The notes under the pieces: model-generated
What the model saw: only the letters and a program-made list of their open reading frames with translations
What the model was told of the DNA's origin: nothing
The model's database searches: none
Program-made: the position numbers and the translations under genes
NCBI GenBank assembly: GCA_006503475.1
Contig: RSEH01000136.1
Coordinates: 1 to 64,000 of the forward strand
Length of the DNA stretch: 64,000 bases
DNA from: Stentor roeselii
Lineage: Eukaryota > Ciliophora > Heterotrichea > Heterotrichida > Stentoridae
Reading direction: 5' to 3'
In this document: positions 1 through 9,947 of the stretch, piece after piece
Layout of the letters: the number at the start of each line of letters is the position of its first letter
How positions within the stretch are numbered: the first letter of the stretch is position 1

Positions 1-152
1 TTATCTGAAGTTTCTCTTTTGGAAAGGGAGATTTGATAGATCTGGAGAAGTATTTGGATGAAGGAGTGATAAATTTATTCAGAGATTTCCTTATTAACAT
101 TTATGAAGAATTTTATTATCCTTTATCAAGGACTGGAAAATTATTTTACTAG
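1..152 (+). other. Possible 3' end of an unidentified gene or relic
   Basis: The frame starting at base 9 stays open for 48 codons, to a TAG at 150-152. It reads like protein sequence, rich in charged and aromatic residues (for example FGKGDLIDLEKYLDEGV). It could be the last exon of a gene that begins left of the window, because an AG at 9-10 could be a splice acceptor, or it could be a relic. I recognise no family, and a chance open frame is also possible. Confidence 0.2.
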
Positions 153-786
153 AGAATATTATTAAAGACTGAGAGAATAATTGATGATGCAAATAGTTTA
201 CTGTCTAGAAAACTATTTACAATGCAATTTAACAATGTGTTTAAATAAGCCCACATTATCCACTTCTGATAAGCGTTAATATTAAAAAATCATAAATAAA
301 CTATCATTCATTTATTAAATCTCATATAAATTATCATATTTTAGAGATAAAATATATTTCATGGAACTGCCCTTAATTTTCTCTCTATTTAATAATCTTT
401 ATTATGTTAAAGGTATTAGGATCATAAAGTTAATGATTCTTAATCTTAAAATCTAAATCAAAAGTAATGAGTTAATCAATGTAACAGCCTTAATTATGCG
501 ACTAGGAAAACCTATACTAGTGTGTTTAATGTCATATTAAAATACTGAGCAGATGCTGTGTTTTAAAAAAGCCATTTGAGCAAGAAAACTATAAGAGGTT
601 TACCATAAGTTTAGATTTGATAAAAAATTGTATAAAAATGAATACTTTTTATTTTATCATAAAAACTCATTACCTTATCTATATCAAATGTTGCTGAATG
701 ATCTTGGCCATTTCTACCTATAATTTTGAAGAATTAAAAATTTAAAACTTATCTTTAAAAATCTATAACTAATTATCTTGATAATC
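153..786. other. AT-rich intergenic stretch
   Basis: Very AT-rich sequence with stops in all frames. I see no gene, RNA or repeat here. It lies downstream of the kelch-like gene on the minus strand and of the possible partial frame at the left edge. Confidence 0.5.
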
Positions 787-2391
787 TTATATCTTCGAAA
801 CTGGATTGAATTCAATTGTTTTATTATTCACCGAACTAATATTCACTTTGCTAATTCTTTTTAATTCATTATCTATTCTGTAGATTACGTTTTCAATTTC
901 ATTTAAGCTGCAACATGCAATAAAGTAAGTATATTTACCTCTATTGAAATAAGCACTAGAATTTGGAGTATCTTTTATAGTGTGTTTTTCTGTGCATATT
1001 AAATTTTCTTTTGAGTCTATTTCATATAAAAAGTCATCTACAACAATTAACCAGTTTTTTACAAGATACTTCTTTTTATTCGATAATTGCTTAAATTTTG
1101 AGAATTTGTTTTCATTCAGATAAAATTGAAATAAATTTTCACTATCTAATCCACACATAATAATCTTTTTATTTATATAATAGGAACCAATAGAATAATC
1201 ATTTATAGGTAAGTTTTGAACATCATGCCAAGTTTCATATTTAATATTAAACTTACTGCAATGAGTAATTATTTTATCATTTTTCTTTATCGCTCCAAAA
1301 ACAAAAATTTCATTGCTTACTAAACAACCACCTGAAATACTTAAATATTTTAAAGCAGGGAGATATTTAGATTGCTGATCATTAATATTTATAAAACAAG
1401 CTGAAGAAAAACTATCTCCTGTAAGTTTTGGTGATGAACCACCATAAACAAAGTATTTATTAGAATCAATTTTACAACATATACAATCTTTTTGAAATAA
1501 ATGTATTTTAAAATCTATAGTCTTCTTATCAAATTCCTGCAGATCATATAATTTAATATTTCTATCCAAATCTATGGGAAAACAAATAGCATAATTATCA
1601 TCCTCATATATTGAATCAGATTCAATCCATTTTTTATTATTTAGTCTCTTTTCCCATTTAACCAAATTTGATTCAAAAACTACTCTTAAGAATTCTTTAG
1701 CATTATCAACTCCAAAACTTTCATCAATGACAGAATTGATTTTTATGTTTTTAATGATTCCGTCTATTTCTTCATCATTATAATCATTTTTTTTCAAAGC
1801 GTTTAAATCTCTTTTTATTTTCTTAGACTGTTTCATTATTAATTTAACAATAGTCTTAGATTCCTCTAAAATATAAGTAATAATTTCATTAGAGAATGAA
1901 AGAACATCTTGCATTTTCTTGTTTAAAAGATTTCGTTCTTCTTGAAGATACTCTATAATTTTATCTTTTTGAGATCGGAGAGTTTTGGTTTTTGATAGTT
2001 TTTCGATAAGAAATTTCCCGCCAGAGGATATTTGAGAATAATTATTAATGATTGAATTTTCTTCTTTTGAAGCCCTCTCAGATTTCTCAGTTATATCATT
2101 TTTTGCAGCTAGTTTTTTATTTTTATTTTTATTTTTATTTTTTATACAGTTTCCAGAACCTAAAAGTCCTCTACAGAATTGAATTTCTAAGGTATTCTCA
2201 TTTATAAATAGCATTCTTCGAAGTAAAGAATGAGGGTTATTGATTGATAATATTCTGATTAAATTTAAGTCATTAAACATCTGGAAATGCCTTTTCATGG
2301 TATTATCTGCTTGAACAGTCACAAAAACGTATCCAAGATTAGTTAATAATGTTACTGAGTAACCTCCTTTAAGTTGGAGCTTGGTTTCCAT
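787..2391 (-). CDS. Coiled-coil protein with a kelch-like C-terminal half
   Basis: This is a 534-residue uninterrupted frame. Residues from about 95 to 260 are charged and helical, probably coiled coil, and include a poly-Asn/Lys tract (about residues 84-92) encoded by an ATTTTT repeat. The C-terminal half (about 300-520) has blades resembling kelch repeats: YFVYGGSS, a SGGCLVSNEIFVFG motif followed by a W, and IIMCGLD. Kelch propellers are protein-interaction modules, and ciliates have many proteins with zinc-finger or coiled-coil N-termini and kelch tails. No zinc finger is visible here. The GG doublets are poorly kept, so the propeller call is tentative. The first ATG after an AT-rich leader was taken as the start. 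No partner or location can be read from the sequence. Confidence 0.6.
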   Translation of the reverse strand: METKLQLKGGYSVTLLTNLGYVFVTVQADNTMKRHFQMFNDLNLIRILSINNPHSLLRRMLFINENTLEIQFCRGLLGSGNCIKNKNKNKNKKLAAKNDITEKSERASKEENSIINNYSQISSGGKFLIEKLSKTKTLRSQKDKIIEYLQEERNLLNKKMQDVLSFSNEIITYILEESKTIVKLIMKQSKKIKRDLNALKKNDYNDEEIDGIIKNIKINSVIDESFGVDNAKEFLRVVFESNLVKWEKRLNNKKWIESDSIYEDDNYAICFPIDLDRNIKLYDLQEFDKKTIDFKIHLFQKDCICCKIDSNKYFVYGGSSPKLTGDSFSSACFININDQQSKYLPALKYLSISGGCLVSNEIFVFGAIKKNDKIITHCSKFNIKYETWHDVQNLPINDYSIGSYYINKKIIMCGLDSENLFQFYLNENKFSKFKQLSNKKKYLVKNWLIVVDDFLYEIDSKENLICTEKHTIKDTPNSSAYFNRGKYTYFIACCSLNEIENVIYRIDNELKRISKVNISSVNNKTIEFNPVSKI

Positions 2392-5374
2392 ATTAATTAT
2401 AAGGAAATCTGTGATTTGGCTTTAATTTCATTAAGAATGCCTAAAGATTTTGTTAAATAATTAGTATCGTATAATTAGTTCTTTAAGGTATTCTACCTAA
2501 ACATACCTTAGTTGAATAAAATCTAGATTAATGAATAATTTATAGTTTTTAAGTTTAGATATCAGGATAAAACTAAATAATTATACAATAAATCTAGAAT
2601 TTGATGCTAATAATTGATCTTAATGTGATTTTTATGAGAAAAAATCGATTCTACATTTTATACTATAATGTAGAAAATATGGCAGCCATGCTGATTTATA
2701 TATGATAAAATTTTTAAAATTTATCCATATATAATTTCCTAAAATAAACACTATATAAAGTGACAAATTAGATATTTTGCCCCTTATACCTAAATAAATC
2801 TGAAATTCGAACCTAAATTTCAAGATAAACACAAAATTTTAGTTTTTATTAAAGAGATTACTAGAATCAATATAAAAAGTATTATAAACCAGATAAAATA
2901 ATAAGATAAAACTTACATGTAAATTTAATTTATTTATCCATTGACATTTGAAAGCATGTAATTTATTTATAGACTGGTCCTTGTAAGCATTGAAATCTTT
3001 AGAATCTATGTTAAATCAAAACAAAAAGTTACCGATTGTTCAAAAGAAATGTTTTATCAGAATATTGATCAATATTTTATCTAAAATATTCACGTTTTAG
3101 TTAATAATGACTGAATGTTTTAAATATAATCAAATTACAGGATTTAAAAATCAAATTGAACAGAACTGAGGTTAATTATCATCTAATAATCTTAATTAAT
3201 ATTTAATTCGCTTTGATTTAAATTATTACAAACTAAGTTTAAAGTATTGTGGTAATCAATTAGGAATTTCTATGATCTAATAAGATTTACTTTAAATATA
3301 TTTGATAAAGTAAATGATTTTTAGTAAAATATTCATTTTAATTGAGTCTGAACCTGAGAATCAGGAATAATATCTGAAGGAAATGAAGAATAGCTTATCA
3401 AATTTTAACTTATAAATGGTCTAGTGGATTATGAGTAGTTTATAACAAACATAAAGATTTAATTTATCTAATTCATAAAATTTAATCCCTGGTTCATCCA
3501 TATTGATTTTAATAAGAAAATTATCTGAACTACTTTATAAATCTTATTTATACTTAAATTAAATCTTTTAATATAAAATAGATCAAATAATGTTTCATTC
3601 ATCCAGGAACAAGAGTTATTTAAAAATTTACAGAAATAATTCATGAAAGCTTAAAAGTTACTTTATGGTATTTATTATTCCTTTTTAACAATATTCCTTG
3701 CTTGAAAATAATATATTATAGAATCACCCTTGAGGTAAAATATGTTTATTCTTAAAAAACTTCTAGTTCATACACTTTTCGTTCAAACTCTCCTACTATC
3801 CATCTAAAATAGATGAGATTTCTCTAATATGATTATTAAATCTAGACGATACTTATTCACTAGTTTTCTTTAAAATCAAATCCTAAAAAATCAAGACTAT
3901 TAAATGAAAATTAGCCATTAAAAAAAATCCAGAAATATCCAAAAGCCAGAGCCTTGAAAAAAAATGATAGAATCAAGCTGATAAGAGTAGTTAATTTTTA
4001 TTTTTTATTAATAAACTTAGGAATAAAGACTCTTTTCAAACCTTCATCATAATACCTCAGAAATATCAACAGCAATTCCAAAATTTTTAGAAATTTGGAC
4101 TTAAGTAACCCTGATAAAGCCGAACTTTGAGAACCTTGAAATAAATAAATAAGGGAAAGCTTAACCTAATGAAACTTTGTTACATATTCAGTAAAAAGTT
4201 GAATATTTATTAAATTGGTTTTCAGGAATCAGTTAGATTAATAACTTATTGATTTAAGTTTTTGGAAATGATTAGACTCGCCAAGTTGTTCTTGGAATAT
4301 TGAAAAGATTAGGCTTTACAAGTGCTGTAATGGTTATAGCGGTGCTTGAGCATAATGGAGAGTCCTTGGTATTCATCTCCAAAATCCAGCCTATCTTTTG
4401 AATTACATGGTGATTAAGGTGGATTGCAGAAATTAAATGATTTTATTCGAACCCCAATCATTGTTATACAAATATGATTCAAATGTAATAACATCATCAT
4501 TTATTTTCATTTTAGTTGCCCAATTATTTTTCCTAAAGATTTTTCATCATGTTTATTTAAAATCCAATCCAAAATCTCTAACTAAAAGAGTTAGGGATTA
4601 TTGCATACTCAATTGAATGCATCTCCAAATTCACTAATTTTTAAAACAGAATGAACTTTAGAAGTGTCACACGAAATAAATATAATAATCAAAGCGATTT
4701 ATGATGAGATTAAAGAAAATCTTTAAATTTGACTTTTTTCTGTGATTTACAACCATATCTGACCTAGATCTATATCATAATAATGATTTAAAGATAATGG
4801 AAAAAATTCAATATTTGTCATATCCTTTACATTTATTTCATAGTGTCATCAAATTCAGAGAGGAAAATAATCCTTTTATCGAAGCTCATCTCTGCTTTTT
4901 TGTTTTTGTAGATGATAGATATGTTTTCTTTTTTATTATTAATTCAAATATAAGAATTTCAAAGTTTTTTACAAGATATTTAATTTAAAAGCAAGTATAT
5001 AAGTAGTTGATTACCAATGAATGTTAAATTCATTTAATAGTACTAATAACTTATACTTAGATCAATTATACTTTAAATATTTTGCTATAATTTCGAGACG
5101 AAGATCATCGATGAAGAATTTTGGATATCTAAAAAAATTATTTATTTTGTAGTTTGATAATATTATTGACTATTATATGATATTAATTCATTAAGCTTGA
5201 TAAAAATTGAATGAAAAATAAAATTTTACCATTTTGAAAACAACTGAATTTCTCATCTAGTGATACAATTTATTAAATGATAAGTTTTCTACATTTTCAA
5301 TTATATGAATGAACTCAATTAAGGTTCTCATAATTTATTAGAAAATAAAACTAGAGCTACCTAATATTAAAATA
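2392..5374. other. 3-kb gene-poor, AT-rich region with unidentified relics
   Basis: This is the longest stretch without a convincing gene in the window. Short frames at 2632-2832 (minus, 66 codons) and 4797-4988 (plus, 63 codons) have low-complexity composition and no recognisable features. The only protein-like piece is at 4276-4398, listed separately. A perfect 7-bp inverted repeat (AATGATT/AATCATT) surrounds position 4445. A 15-base match to the kelch-like gene (GTTTTTTACAAGATA, near 4965) may be chance or a trace of a decayed copy. Otherwise I see nothing. Confidence 0.5.
4276..4398 (+). pseudogene. Protein-like open fragment, unidentified
   Basis: A 41-codon frame bounded by TAG and TGA lies in a local island of higher GC. 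It reads TRQVVLGILKRLGF, then SAVMVIAVLEHNGE, then LVFISKIQPIF, which looks like real protein sequence and stands out from the AT-rich surroundings. No start codon or continuation is visible in the same frame, so it is more likely a gene relic or lone exon than a complete gene. I do not recognise the family. Confidence 0.25.
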
Positions 5375-6337
5375 TTAACTCTCAAAATTTGATTTGATTA
5401 CGAACTCAACCCATTTATCATAAGGTTTCAAACAATGATGTTGATTAAAATAATTCCATCTATCCAAAACCAGCCCTTTTTCCATACTTTTTAAAACCTT
5501 ATCAATTCCATACCCTTTATTCTGAAAAGTATTCCAAATCCTATAACAAGTTTTTTCAACATCCTGACTAAACCTCAACTCTCTTTTAATATTCTCAAAA
5601 GACGAATCAACAACAACTTTAAACCCAAGTCCTAACCTCAACCTCCATTCACGACTCAAACACTCAAAGTCTTCACTTGACTCATCTTCAAATTTCTCTA
5701 AAACATTTTCAAATTCAATCCTCGCAGCACATTTTTCCTTAACAAGAAAATCATTTTCAATTGAAACTTTTTTCATTTTTTTCATAATAATTTTTTTTTC
5801 ATCAATTTCATTTTCCAACTTTTCATTTAATTCCTTTATCTGACCATTCAAATTTTCACATTCTTTTTTACTGTCTAACAAGATTTTAATCCAGTTTTCA
5901 TAAGCATTTTTTATTTTTTTTAGAAGATTTTTATTTTTATCTGTTTTTTCGATGATTTTTTCGAAGATTTCTTGATAAACTTTGAAGACTTCTGAATTAA
6001 TTCCGATATTTTGAGATACAAGGTCGATTTCTTTGAGTTTTGATTCAAGTTCATCTTGTTGTCGAGCTTTTGACTGATAAAAACTTGACTTTTTCGATTT
6101 GAGGACTGGATTCTGCACTCGAAACATGTTGGAGGTTTGAGTTGATTTTAAAGGTTTTATCAGTTCTGGTGAAATGTCTTTGGAAAGGAAAGTTAAACTT
6201 TTTGTCGATGGATTCAAATAAAATGACAGGTCTTTTCGAGGTTCTTTCGTAGTTGACTCAGAGAATGATTGAAGGAAACTGGAATCAGTATCTCTTAAAA
6301 TTAAAGGCTTTGTTGTTTTTGACCTATTAAACGACAT
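5375..6337 (-). CDS. Coiled-coil protein, local paralogous family, copy 1
   Basis: A 320-residue protein. The N-terminal ~90 residues are Ser/Thr-rich and probably disordered, ending in a family motif (RVQNPVLKSKKSSF). About residues 110-150 carry the conserved family core, INSEVFKVYQEIFEKII, followed by LLKKIKNAYENWI; a coiled coil follows to about 215. The core resembles the N-terminal domain of TSNAXIP1-type ciliary proteins (a short helix with VF..Y..F..II, then IK..Y), but this is a pattern resemblance only. Its closest relative is the next minus-strand gene (7225-8250), with which it shares the N-terminal RxxNPVLxSK motif and the C-terminal RWxYxNxHxxLK motif. The gene ends just before the gene-poor left region. 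The function is unknown, probably structural. Confidence 0.7.
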   Translation of the reverse strand: MSFNRSKTTKPLILRDTDSSFLQSFSESTTKEPRKDLSFYLNPSTKSLTFLSKDISPELIKPLKSTQTSNMFRVQNPVLKSKKSSFYQSKARQQDELESKLKEIDLVSQNIGINSEVFKVYQEIFEKIIEKTDKNKNLLKKIKNAYENWIKILLDSKKECENLNGQIKELNEKLENEIDEKKIIMKKMKKVSIENDFLVKEKCAARIEFENVLEKFEDESSEDFECLSREWRLRLGLGFKVVVDSSFENIKRELRFSQDVEKTCYRIWNTFQNKGYGIDKVLKSMEKGLVLDRWNYFNQHHCLKPYDKWVEFVIKSNFES

Positions 6338-7224
6338 TTATAGGCTGGGTATATTTGAGAGTTCAAAAATCACTAAAATTGTTGAGGAGATTTACAGTAA
6401 TATTAAAGATTTAGGTTAATGTTTTTGGATGGGTTCTTTTATGTTGGGGTACTTGAAGGATTGTTTAAAAATCGAAAATTTTGGTTTTTTTTTCTTTTGA
6501 GAAAAAGTTCTAAATTTAGTTCTGGATATGTAAAGATTTAGCCTCAGCTGAAAAATTAACTATGAGGACTTTTTTAGGATTTTTCGTGTTAAGGTAAGGT
6601 TTTAAGCATCAGAATTTGAAGTTTTGATTGAGATTTAAAATTTCGATTATCGTGAATATTGAAAATCGAGATCTGGATGATTGATTATAAGGTGGAATGT
6701 TAGAGATTATGAGCCTAATGAATAGGAATGTTTGAAGGATTTTAGGGGTAGTAGAGTTTTGTAGGAGAGAGGATATAGAGGATGGTTATCTAATGTCAGA
6801 TTATTACTTTTTTGGAAATTTAGTTTAATTATAAAGAAGTTTATGCATAATTTGATTTCAATAAATACAAGCAAGAATTTTAGAGGGTTTTAATTCAAAT
6901 CTCTGAATAAATTGAAAATTAATAAAAATATTAAAATCTTTTCAAGAATCTAGCATCTAATAACATTACTCTTTTCTAATAATTAATCAAAAAATTTCCA
7001 GATAATTAACTTTAACAACAAGAGTATAATCACTAATTATAAATAATATTTGAATGTTTTATCAAGTCTTCTGATCTGCACAGTTATTTATTCATATATC
7101 TACCTTTAAGTTCTTATTAATTTGACCTGTATAAGAATAAGATCAATAAATAATCCTCAACAAGAAAAAATTCAAAAAAATTACAGTCCCAAAGAAAAAT
7201 AATCAAATTCAACTATTCTAATAA
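6338..7224. other. Intergenic, no gene seen
   Basis: An AT-rich spacer between two minus-strand paralogs. The part next to the 6337 start codon is G+T-rich on the plus strand, so the gene has an A+C-rich leader, as do several genes in this window. No decayed copy of the family could be seen here. Confidence 0.5.
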
Positions 7225-8250
7225 TTAAGCTACTATTATTGTGTCTTCTGTAGACCCACCATCAAATTCCTTTCCATTATTCTCTACCTGATCTTTTGAG
7301 TCAACATCAAAAAAAGAAATCTTCACAGTAGTAAAACTACATTGTTTCAATACAAGATGCTCATTATAATACTTCCATCTCTCCTCAATCTCTTTTTTTC
7401 CTCTTCTTTTCACAGCCCTTTCAATTGGGAACCCTTCTTGTCCAAGAGCATTAAAAACTTTATAAACCCTTTTTTCAAAGCAATGAAAAAAATCCATCAT
7501 TTTCTTAAAAGTCTTTTCAACAGCGACTTTTATGCTATTTAAAACTTTTCTCTCAGAAGTTCCTTTAAAGATTTCTAAACTTTCTTTAAAGTCCAGTCCA
7601 AAATTCCTGCAAATTTCTTGGACTTCTTTTTTTGCATTTTCTTTTTCTTTACTCAATTCTTTATTCTTAGAAGTCAATTCATTGATTTTCTTTAAAAGTT
7701 TATTTCTTTCTTTTTTTTCTAATTCAAGGTTTTCGTTCAAATGTTTAATGGAATCTTGAGTCACTTCGAAGTTTTTTCCAACATTTGTCAGTAATTTTAT
7801 CCAAGTCTCATAACCAGTTTTTACCTTTTTGAGGATTTCTTTGTTTTTTGGGCATTTTTCAATGATCTTGGCAAAGACCTCTTGATAAGACTTGAAGACC
7901 TCGAAAGTAAAACCGACACTTTTAGTAACTTCTTCGATTTCTTGGACTTTTAAGTCTAGTTCAACTGGGACTTGTTTAAAGGCTGTTATGTTGAAAGTTG
8001 AACGTTTTGACTGCAAGACTGGGTTTCTTATTTGGAAGTTTTGGGGTTCTTTTGTATTTGAATTCGAAAATCCTACAGTCGTCAAGTCCCAAGCTGTAAT
8101 GATTTTTTTTATTCCTGGTTTTTGATGAAATTGTTTGAAAGATTTAATAGTTTCTCGTCTTGAGTCTTTTGATGGAGAGACTGAAAAGGTTTGGATTTCT
8201 GTCTCGCTTGAAAGAGAAGACTTGATACTTTTGCATCTTCGTATCGACAT
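7225..8250 (-). CDS. Coiled-coil protein, local paralogous family, copy 2
   Basis: A 341-residue protein with the same plan as the copy at 5375-6337. It has a Ser/Thr-rich N-terminus, the motif QIRNPVLQSKRSTF, the core FTFEVFKSYQEVFAKIIEK then ILKKVKTGYETWIKLL, a coiled coil to about residue 210, and a C-terminal segment with RWKYYNEHLVLK. It starts MSIRRCKSIKS, like MSFNRSKTTK of copy 1. The core is also found in the two plus-strand genes at 9948 and 11288, so the family was duplicated locally and the two pairs diverged. The TSNAXIP1-N-like identity is tentative. The coding strand is rich in A, as expected for a Lys/Glu-rich coiled coil. Confidence 0.7.
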   Translation of the reverse strand: MSIRRCKSIKSSLSSETEIQTFSVSPSKDSRRETIKSFKQFHQKPGIKKIITAWDLTTVGFSNSNTKEPQNFQIRNPVLQSKRSTFNITAFKQVPVELDLKVQEIEEVTKSVGFTFEVFKSYQEVFAKIIEKCPKNKEILKKVKTGYETWIKLLTNVGKNFEVTQDSIKHLNENLELEKKERNKLLKKINELTSKNKELSKEKENAKKEVQEICRNFGLDFKESLEIFKGTSERKVLNSIKVAVEKTFKKMMDFFHCFEKRVYKVFNALGQEGFPIERAVKRRGKKEIEERWKYYNEHLVLKQCSFTTVKISFFDVDSKDQVENNGKEFDGGSTEDTIIVA

Positions 8251-8941
8251 AGTTTATAAAGTCCTTAATCGAATAGATAATACGGAATTACTGGAATTAG
8301 AACCAGTAAATACTTTTTATTTCTTAGGAAATTAATTGATTGATTTATGAGAAATAGGCAGTTTTAAAATAATCTTTGATATAGGGCTTTATGAAAGTAT
8401 TGAATTTAGATGTGTTTATTATGAAATTTGATTACTGTGGAATTTATCTGATTTCGGTTTTTAAATATTAATTTAGAATTGAAAATGATAGAAAGATGTA
8501 TTTCAATAGGCCTCATAGGGTTTAATAGAAGAGTATATTATTTGAGTCATTCAAAGTTAAAATTTAGATTATCCAGTTTATATTTAAAAGTAATGAACTA
8601 AGAATATATTCTTGTGTAAGTTTTAAATAAGATTATTGGAATAAAGATGCTCTTGTGTATGATTTAAAAGGTTATAAATTATTAAATACGGTGAATAGGA
8701 AAAAAATACAATACTCAATAAGATATTTTACTTCATATCAAAACAATAACTATTTATACACTTAACCTTAATAACTAAACTACAAACCATCAATAAAATA
8801 AAAAACCTCTAAATTACATCAACAACTTAACTAAAAATCTTCTCTAAAACATCAATCCTCCAAAAAACCATAAAAATTCAAAACCATCTAAACCTGTATC
8901 CAAAAAAATCTTTCCATTCCAAATCAATTCACAATGCAATA
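8251..8941. other. Intergenic between divergent genes
   Basis: About 690 bases separate the minus-strand copy 2 start from the RPA70N-like gene start. The right part (about 8750-8940) is strongly A+C-rich on the plus strand, which is typical of leaders in this window. No frame, RNA or repeat was recognised. Confidence 0.5.
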
Positions 8942-9646
8942 ATGCTTTCACAAGGTATCTTCAAATCAATCCTAAGCCAAGACCATGTAATCTACCCTCT
9001 AAAAATCCAAGTGCTCTACAAATACCCTCCTATGGGGCGATTAACAAAGTAACACCCAATCAGACTAAAACTTTCAGACGGAAAATCAATCGTATCAGGC
9101 CACCTGTCATCCAATCTCGACCACAGCGAACTTAAACCAAATACAATAATTTCAGTTTCTTCCTTAAGACTAGAAGTGACTCGAAAACAAAAAATCTTTT
9201 CAATAAAATCATTTAAAATCGAGAGTCAAGTCGATGAAATAATCGGAAATCCTGAAATTCTTACTTTTAATAAAAATTCCTTGAAAATTGAAGGATTTTT
9301 TACTGTTCAGTGTAAAGACTGCCCCATTGTTTTCACTCATTCTGCATATCATTTGGATAATTTTGTCTTTTCTTATATTCAGGGTGTTGATGTCAACTCT
9401 GAGACTTGTGAAATTTTTTGCAAGTGCAGAAAAATACTGGGATTTAGGGAAAATGAAGTATTTTTAGTGAAGGAAGAAGCGATTTTAGTGACTAGGTTTC
9501 CTGAACTTGCCGGATTTGGAATTTTTCAGGATAGGAGAAATGTTGAGAGTTGTTTGGAGGCTGTTTCTGAACTTCGAAGGAGGGTAAAGAAAATTGAAAG
9601 TAGTGTTGAGGACAGGGTTAAGGCGCTTGAAGATAGAAATTTTTAA
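8942..9646 (+). CDS. Stand-alone RPA70 N-terminal OB-fold protein
   Basis: Two exons (8942-9048 and 9064-9646) encode 229 residues. The first ~100 match the N-terminal OB fold of replication protein A large subunit: MLSQGIFKSIL (compare LSxGAIxxIL), PLKIQVLYKYPP, then KLKLSDGKSIVSGHLSSNL and ELKPNTIISVSSL, the hallmark LSDG...L...LK.G..I pattern. In RPA1 this domain binds partner proteins in DNA repair and checkpoint signalling. The DNA-binding domains A-C of normal ~600-residue RPA1 are missing. Instead there is a second region with CKDC and CEIFCKC cysteines (about 124-160) and a short C-terminal coiled coil. The intron interrupts the OB fold; without removal the frame ends at TAA. The ATG at 8942 aligns with the usual RPA1 start. 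It may recruit repair proteins, or compete with or derive from RPA1. Confidence 0.7.
9049..9063 (+). other. 15-nt intron in the RPA70N-like gene
   Basis: Sequence GTAACACCCAATCAG, with A at position 10. Removal joins RLTK to LKLSDG in frame and reconstitutes the OB-fold motif; retention gives TAA. Confidence 0.85.
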
Positions 9647-9947
9647 TAGTTTAATTGGTTACTCATTTAGGATTATATTTGAATGATTTAGAGATAAGAT
9701 AGTTTAATGTTCTTAAGGTAAAGTATAATTGCCTTTTAACTAGTATAGAATTAAATTTTATTTGTAAAAATCAAGCCTTTCGTAACACCCTGATTTAGAA
9801 TATCCTAAAATGAAGTTACCTTCACCCAATAAAAAACCATTAAACCCTCCCAAAAACCCTTAAAATCCACTTGCAATTAAAAACTATTAAAAAACCATTA
9901 ACTTTCCCTAAAACCCTAAAATCCACCTTCCTGAAAAATCCTCCAAC
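9647..9947. other. Promoter/leader region, A+C-rich
   Basis: The spacer between two plus-strand genes. Its right half is markedly A+C-rich and contains AAACCCTAA at 9911-9919, 29 bases before the next start codon. No frame was seen. Confidence 0.4.
9911..9919 (+). promoter_or_regulatory. Telo-box-like motif AAACCCTAA
   Basis: The nonamer AAACCCTAA, known as a promoter element in plants and similar to heterotrich telomere units, sits 29 nt upstream of the gene at 9948. A second copy precedes the gene at 52211. A regulatory role is only a suggestion. Confidence 0.25.

Noticed and set aside
2632-2832. 66-codon minus-strand frame
   Set aside because: Hydrophobic, AT-driven codon content, no domain and no gene-like context.
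4316-4446. tRNA-like signals: TGTAATGGTTA (as in a tRNA D-arm) and, downstream, ATTCGAACCCC (T-loop-like)
   Set aside because: Spacing is too long, no acceptor or anticodon stem can be formed, and the first part lies in a protein-like open frame.
4797-4988. 63-codon plus-strand frame, with a reverse-strand KYLVKN match to the kelch-like gene
   Set aside because: Low-complexity composition; the shared 15 bases are AT-rich and the similarity does not extend.
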